Below the pieces are notes generated by a model. It saw nothing but the letters and a program-made list of their open reading frames with translations, was not told the DNA's origin and ran no database searches. Source: Nilaparvata lugens (taxonomy: Eukaryota; Arthropoda; Insecta; Hemiptera; Delphacidae). From it: DNA of 64,000 bases. The stretch lies in assembly GCF_014356525.2 (NCBI RefSeq), contig NC_052506.1, positions 12,364,283-12,428,282 on the forward strand, given 5' to 3'. This document shows positions 60,212 to 64,000 of the stretch, piece after piece. The translations under genes were made by a program, and so were the position numbers. Positions within the stretch are counted from its first letter, which is position 1; every line of letters starts with the position of its first letter.

Positions 60212-61141
60212 CAGGGTGCGGCAGTCAATCCCGCATTTTTGAAATAGGTGTAAAAAATAAACGGACGTAGATATCAAAATTATATTCATAAAATATTTTT
60301 CTACATTAAAAAGCATTTAAGAAACATTGAAAATAATCACTGTTTGAAAATAACATCAGCAAGATGGCGGCCTTCCCGAGTACGGCATTCGCGCAGGCCA
60401 TTTGCGAAGCTGTTCATAACATCACGAAGCATAGGCTGAGGAATTCTCTCAATTTCTAGCCGGATTCTTGCCTTCAGTTCACCAACAGTATGAGGTCTTT
60501 CTTCGTATACTTTACTCTTTAGGTAACCCCACAAGAAAAAATCACACGCAGTGAGGTCTGGTGAACGGGGCGGCCACGGAACCGGGCCATTGCGGGGAAT
60601 CACTCGGTTCGGAAAAACTCCGTTAAGAACATTCATGCTCACGCGGGCTGTGTGACTTGTTGCTCCATCTTGTTGAAACAATGTTTCTTCATTCATTTCA
60701 TGTTGCCGAAGCTGAGGAATGAAGAATGTCCTTAACATTGTTGAATAGCGCTCAGCATTCACAGTAACAGATCGCTCTCTTTCGTTTTCAAAAAAATAAG
60801 GGCCTATGATACCCGACGAGGACATTGCGCACCAAACTGTTACCTTAGATGAATGGAGAGGTTTTTGATGTAATTGTTGCGGGTTCTGGTCACTCCAATA
60901 CCTAAAGTTCTCAGCCTAAGAATTCCTCAGCTTATGCTTCGTGATGTTATGAACAGCTTCGCTAATGCCGTACTCGGGAAGGCCGCCATCTTGCTGATGT
61001 TATTTTCAAACAGTGATTATTTTCAATGTTTCTTAAATGCTTTTTAATGTAGAAAAATATTTTATGAATATAACTTTGATATCTACGTCCGTTTATTTTT
61101 TACACCTATTTCAAAAATGCGGGATTCACTGCTGCACCCTG
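60212..61141 (-). mobile_element. palindromic half of a Tc1/mariner-superfamily transposon
   Basis: Flanked by TA (60210-60211, 61142-61143). Left arm 60212-60447 and right arm 60919-61141 are inverted copies starting CAGGGTGCGGCAGTCAATCC and CAGGGTGCAGCAGTGAATCC (complement). Each arm includes the 3' end of the transposase gene, so the element has two 3' ends and no 5' end. The right arm lacks 13 bp near the transposase end. Confidence 0.87.
60337..60918 (-). pseudogene. Tc1/mariner-superfamily transposase, C-terminal half
   Basis: The frame is open from the palindrome junction at about 60918 to the stop at 60337. Motifs in order: ENFRYWSDQNPQQLHQKPLH, SSKVTVWCAMSSSGIIGPYF, NEETLFQQDGATSHTARVSM (second catalytic Asp in QQDGA), and VPWPPRSPDLTACDFFLWGY (third acidic position), ending with GRHLADVIFKQ. 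The first catalytic Asp and the helix-turn-helix half are absent. A Met at 60825 is only an internal residue. Tc3-like arthropod family (DDE_3) is the likely source. Confidence 0.9.
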
Positions 61142-61212
61142 TATGACTTGATTTAAATAAATATTATCGACATATCCAAATACCACTTCCGTGGGTGGTA
61201 AATTGGACGAAT

Positions 61213-61355
61213 AATAATAATTGACCGTTTTCACACTTACACAGAATTGTCCTCCGATTGGATAATTCACACATTCAGTTGATTAGCAGCCAATCGAAGG
61301 ACAATAATTCTGAGTGTCGGCCGATAACTGTAAAAGTGTGAAGACGGTCTATTGG
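61213..61355. mobile_element. short MITE in dbo intron 1
   Basis: The arms GACCGTTTTCACACTTACAC, GAATTGTCCT and CGATTGG are mirrored by CCAATCG, AGGACAATAATTC and AAAGTGTGAAGACGGTC. About 140 bp, non-coding. Confidence 0.72.
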
Positions 61356-61705
61356 GCGCTGGGTTCCATCTTCAATGAAATTCAGTGAAAATAGTTTAAG
61401 TTTTTACAATTATTCACGATCTCTTGTACAAAGTATTTTTTCTCACAAATAATATTCATTCTCTTCCAAAAATACAGAGTCTGTCACAAATGTTTCAAGA
61501 CTGATTTTTTCCTGAGAAGTGGTGCGTGCAAACCAGTCCCACCAGCTGGGTGTAGTCGAGGCTGGTGTCAGCTTTTAACAGACTACAGCTGGGAATTCAT
61601 CCAGCCTCCAAAACTCCGGAGTGAGCAGGTGGTGCTTGTGATGTTGGTACCTTCTTTCCTCGGTCGAAAAAGTAGAGAGTCAAAAATGGATTAGAATTTG
61701 GAGCA

Positions 61706-61893
61706 GCGTTACACGATCAAATTTTGTGTGAGACAACCGCTTCGGAGACATTGCTTATGATACTTCAAGGAAAAAGTCATGTCACGGTTCTCGATTGGCA
61801 GAAACGGTCAAAATTTGGCCGCCAGAACGCCCGTTCAGGGAGTCCTCAACCAGTCGAACGAACAATAATGTGGACAGAGTTTGTCAGTTTATG
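61706..61893 (+). pseudogene. mariner transposase N-terminal remnant
   Basis: Two plus-strand frames give EQRYTIKFCVR (near 61706-61738) and, after a shift, GKSHVTVLDWQKRSKFGRQN followed by ARSGSPQPVER. These resemble the N-terminal helix-turn-helix part of mariner transposases (EQR..IKFC, then S-x-x-x-VFEWHKRFKEGR and RSGRPST). Broken by stops, and unrelated in orientation to the palindromic element beside it. Confidence 0.55.
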
Positions 61894-62518
61894 AATTAAG
61901 TATATTCAGTTCTTGACCGGCAGTCGCCAGACATACTTTGTCAAAGTTTAAAACAACTTAAAACACAAATAGCTTGATGGCTGCAGATGGTTCGTTCTAT
62001 GTGGCTCTGTAGATGAACTGCGATTCCAATTAAATGAAACAGTCTCAAACTGTTCCACAAGTCCACTGGTTTTATCATTTCTCAGTGAGTACAGAGGGTA
62101 GCTGATGACTCTCACGTCACGACAACAGCCTACAAAACTTCCTATACTCCAGCTCATGAACACAAATCCAAAACCAAATACAAACCGTCACGTTAGTACT
62201 AGACTGATTGGCGATGAACTGGGACTCGATCACATAACCAGGATTGTGTCAGAATTTCAGAATTTGGTCATGAGCAACCACCACGACAATGTATGTACCT
62301 GTTCACACATTGAACGTCGTTACTGATACTTTGGCCAAGTTGAACATCACTGCATCCACCATGCAGACTTGACTTAGCTCTTTCCTGATTTTTCCTAGAG
62401 CCAAGAAAGGAAAGCGATTTGACCAAATCAAAGCAGTCCAGGATGTCGATGAGCAACCTCAATAAAAAAAATAATAGCATTCTTCAATGTTGTTTTCCAT
62501 CACGAACTGTTTTTTATT

Positions 62519-62606
62519 AAATCACTTTTTGCTATTAAAAAAACGACTAGCAGTCAGATGACTGATCTGACTGTTAGTCGTTCTTTTTAATAGCAAAAAG
62601 TGATTT
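62519..62606. repeat. near-perfect 88-bp hairpin
   Basis: AAATCACTTTTTGCTATTAA then ACGACTA and CAGTCAGAT, a short loop (GACTG), then ATCTGACTG, TAGTCGT and TTAATAGCAAAAAGTGATTT. Arms of about 41 bp. Confidence 0.92.
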
Positions 62607-63084
62607 AAAAAAATAGAATTCTACCCGAGCAGCTCTAGGAGGACTTCCTATAATCAATGGAAAAAGCGCTGTCAAAATGCTCAAGCAAGGGTTCTACTTT
62701 GAAGAAAATTCATCCAAATGACGATTCCTAGTCTTCAGTCTCATCATATAGAAAGTATGGTGTCATTAATTATGGATATCTGACACATCTTCACATCTAC
62801 AGATGGAAATTAATGAGAGATCGCATTAATTTCCATCGTATTAGAGAGATCGCATTAAATTTTTATTTTTGTTCAATAATTATTGTTACATCTTCACATC
62901 TTAGTATGATACCTAGATAACACCTAGATTACCTTCATCTGTGAGTATTTTCCATAAATCACAATTTCATGCAATTACATTTTGATGCAATGTTCTTTCG
63001 AGATCACTGTTTCAAGAATGATAAATACTGATTACGCTTTATTGGGTGGTTGACATTAATTGATATTGAATGTGGTTTTTACAG

Positions 63085-63269
63085 GGTGATCCTCTCAGCG
63101 TGCAGTCCGTACTTCAGAGCAATGTTCACTGGCGAACTAGCAGAGTCGAGGCAAACCGAAGTAACAATCCGTGATATTGATGAAGTTGCTATGGAACTAC
63201 TAATCGATTTTTGTTATACCTCGCATATAGTTGTAGAAGAAGCCAACGTACAAACTCTATTACCAGCAG
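63085..63269 (+). CDS. dbo: diablo exon 2: BTB domain
   Basis: Acceptor TTTTTACAG, then [60 protein letters not shown] and the first base of an Ala codon; donor GTAAAT at 63270. This is the central BTB/POZ fold used for dimerisation and Cullin-3 binding. It differs from the insect Diablo sequence I recall at only a few positions. The frame-shift-free match and exact phase make the call secure. Confidence 0.96.
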
Positions 63270-63428
63270 GTAAATATCGGGGGTTTCATAATTTAAAATA
63301 AACTATATAGTAGTTGTTTACTTGAATCAGGTTATCACTGAATCAATTGAATATATTCACTAACTAGAAGTTGAATATTGTAAAAAATCTAAATTATTTG
63401 AATGAAATGTCTTATTTTCTGGAGGTAA

Positions 63429-63787
63429 CTAAGGGCCGGTTTCCAAGCTCTGGATTTTGCCAGTTCTAGACTTTAAACAGCTGGAGTCAGAAAATTGGCT
63501 TACCGAAACGGGGCGTAATCGTAGTCAATGTTTAAATTAAATTTCGAAAAACTAGAAAATTGAACACAAAATGAAGAGAAAATAGTGTAAAGTTTCAGCT
63601 ATTTTGAATTACTTGGGAATGTTTCACTTCGTCAAGGGAAAACGTTTTCAATTATAAAAATGAGAAAATCATAGGAGATTATCATAAAAACTACGACTAC
63701 ACCCTGTTTCGGAAAGCCAATTTTCTGACTCCAGCTGTTGAAAGTCTAGAACTTTTCTAAATCCCGAGCTCGGAAACCGGCCCTTAG
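63429..63787. mobile_element. MITE with CTAAGGGCCGGTTTCC termini
   Basis: Left end CTAAGGGCCGGTTTCCAAGC and right end GAGCTCGGAAACCGGCCCTTAG. Inner arms CAGCTGGAGTCAGAAAATTG and CAATTTTCTGACTCCAGCTG. About 359 bp, in dbo intron 2, non-coding. Confidence 0.87.
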
Positions 63788-64000
63788 AAAGTTGATGTAT
63801 TTGAATTGTGCGTGAGTACGTACATTATCAACGTTACTACACCACTGTTGATCGCACCTCTAGGCTTATCATAAACCAGACTTATTGCGATTTCAATCTT
63901 GTCAACCCTCGATTGAGCACAATTCAAAGCATATCAAAAAGCCTTTCTTTATAGTATCGGCACTATCGCCTTGTATTGAGCGTGAATATTTGTTGTTTTA

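Larger units (their letters stand above)
59587..63269 (+). other. dbo: diablo / KLHL20-type BTB-Kelch gene span (first two coding exons)
   Basis: The two exons join in phase (64 codons plus 2 bases, then 1 base plus 61 codons plus 1 base) to give the N-terminus and most of the BTB domain of a KLHL20/diablo adaptor. Intron 1 (59781-63084) is 3.3 kb and holds transposon remnants. Exon 2 ends in phase 1 after LLPA, where the family continues with a Cys-Leu-Leu stretch, so the BACK domain and six Kelch repeats should follow beyond 64000. Confidence 0.9.

Noticed and set aside
1..64000. tRNA, rRNA or snRNA genes
   Set aside because: No convincing A/B-box pair with a cloverleaf, and no rRNA-like conserved blocks were seen by eye; a covariance-model scan would be decisive.

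Overview
The window looks like insect nuclear DNA: AT-rich, with long repeat-filled introns, GT-AG splice sites and dense transposon remnants. The mix of elements (palindromic Tc1/mariner relatives, TTAA, TA and TAA-target MITEs, Helitron-like repeats, jockey/CR1-like LINE tails) suggests a hemipteran such as a planthopper or leafhopper. That placement is inference; the sequence shows only an arthropod-type genome.

Two conserved genes are present, pointing away from each other. On the minus strand, positions 48433 down to 1426 hold the 5' part of centrosomin (cnn; CDK5RAP2 family). Eight coding exons splice in consistent phase into 455 codons, including the CM1 motif that recruits gamma-tubulin ring complexes. 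Introns 1 and 2 are about 21 kb and 14 kb. The gene probably continues beyond position 1. On the plus strand, 59587-59780 and 63085-63269 are the first two coding exons of the KLHL20-type BTB-Kelch adaptor diablo (dbo). They encode the N-terminal extension and most of the BTB domain; the BACK and Kelch parts lie beyond position 64000. About 11 kb separates the two start codons. A CpG-rich segment (about 48540-49020) lies just upstream of cnn.

Almost everything else is repeats. 1.9-9.4 kb (cnn introns 6 and 7): a long-TIR element with a MITE inside it, an exact 173-bp tandem duplication, a palindromic mariner-like element containing a TA-target MITE, and another palindrome. 11.5-11.85 kb: ten copies of a 31-bp minisatellite. 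13.4-28.9 kb (intron 2 and the start of intron 1): several MITEs, three copies of an element of about 0.8 kb (one nested in another element, with an empty site visible elsewhere in the window), Helitron-like repeats split by LINE insertions, and a three-copy tandem repeat carrying a CRE palindrome. 31-42.5 kb (intron 1): a Helitron with tandem internal repeats, a mariner deletion derivative, palindromes and LINE 3' ends. 51.2-57.3 kb (intergenic): a LINE on the minus strand is split by a Harbinger-like element and by a second LINE on the plus strand, itself interrupted by a composite repeat. 60.2-61.9 kb (dbo intron 1): a palindromic half-mariner and a mariner N-terminal remnant.

I found no operon-like system, CRISPR array, tRNA or rRNA. 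The most notable observations are the layered insertions whose empty sites can be reconstructed, and two palindromic Tc1/mariner-superfamily elements built from duplicated transposase 3' halves.
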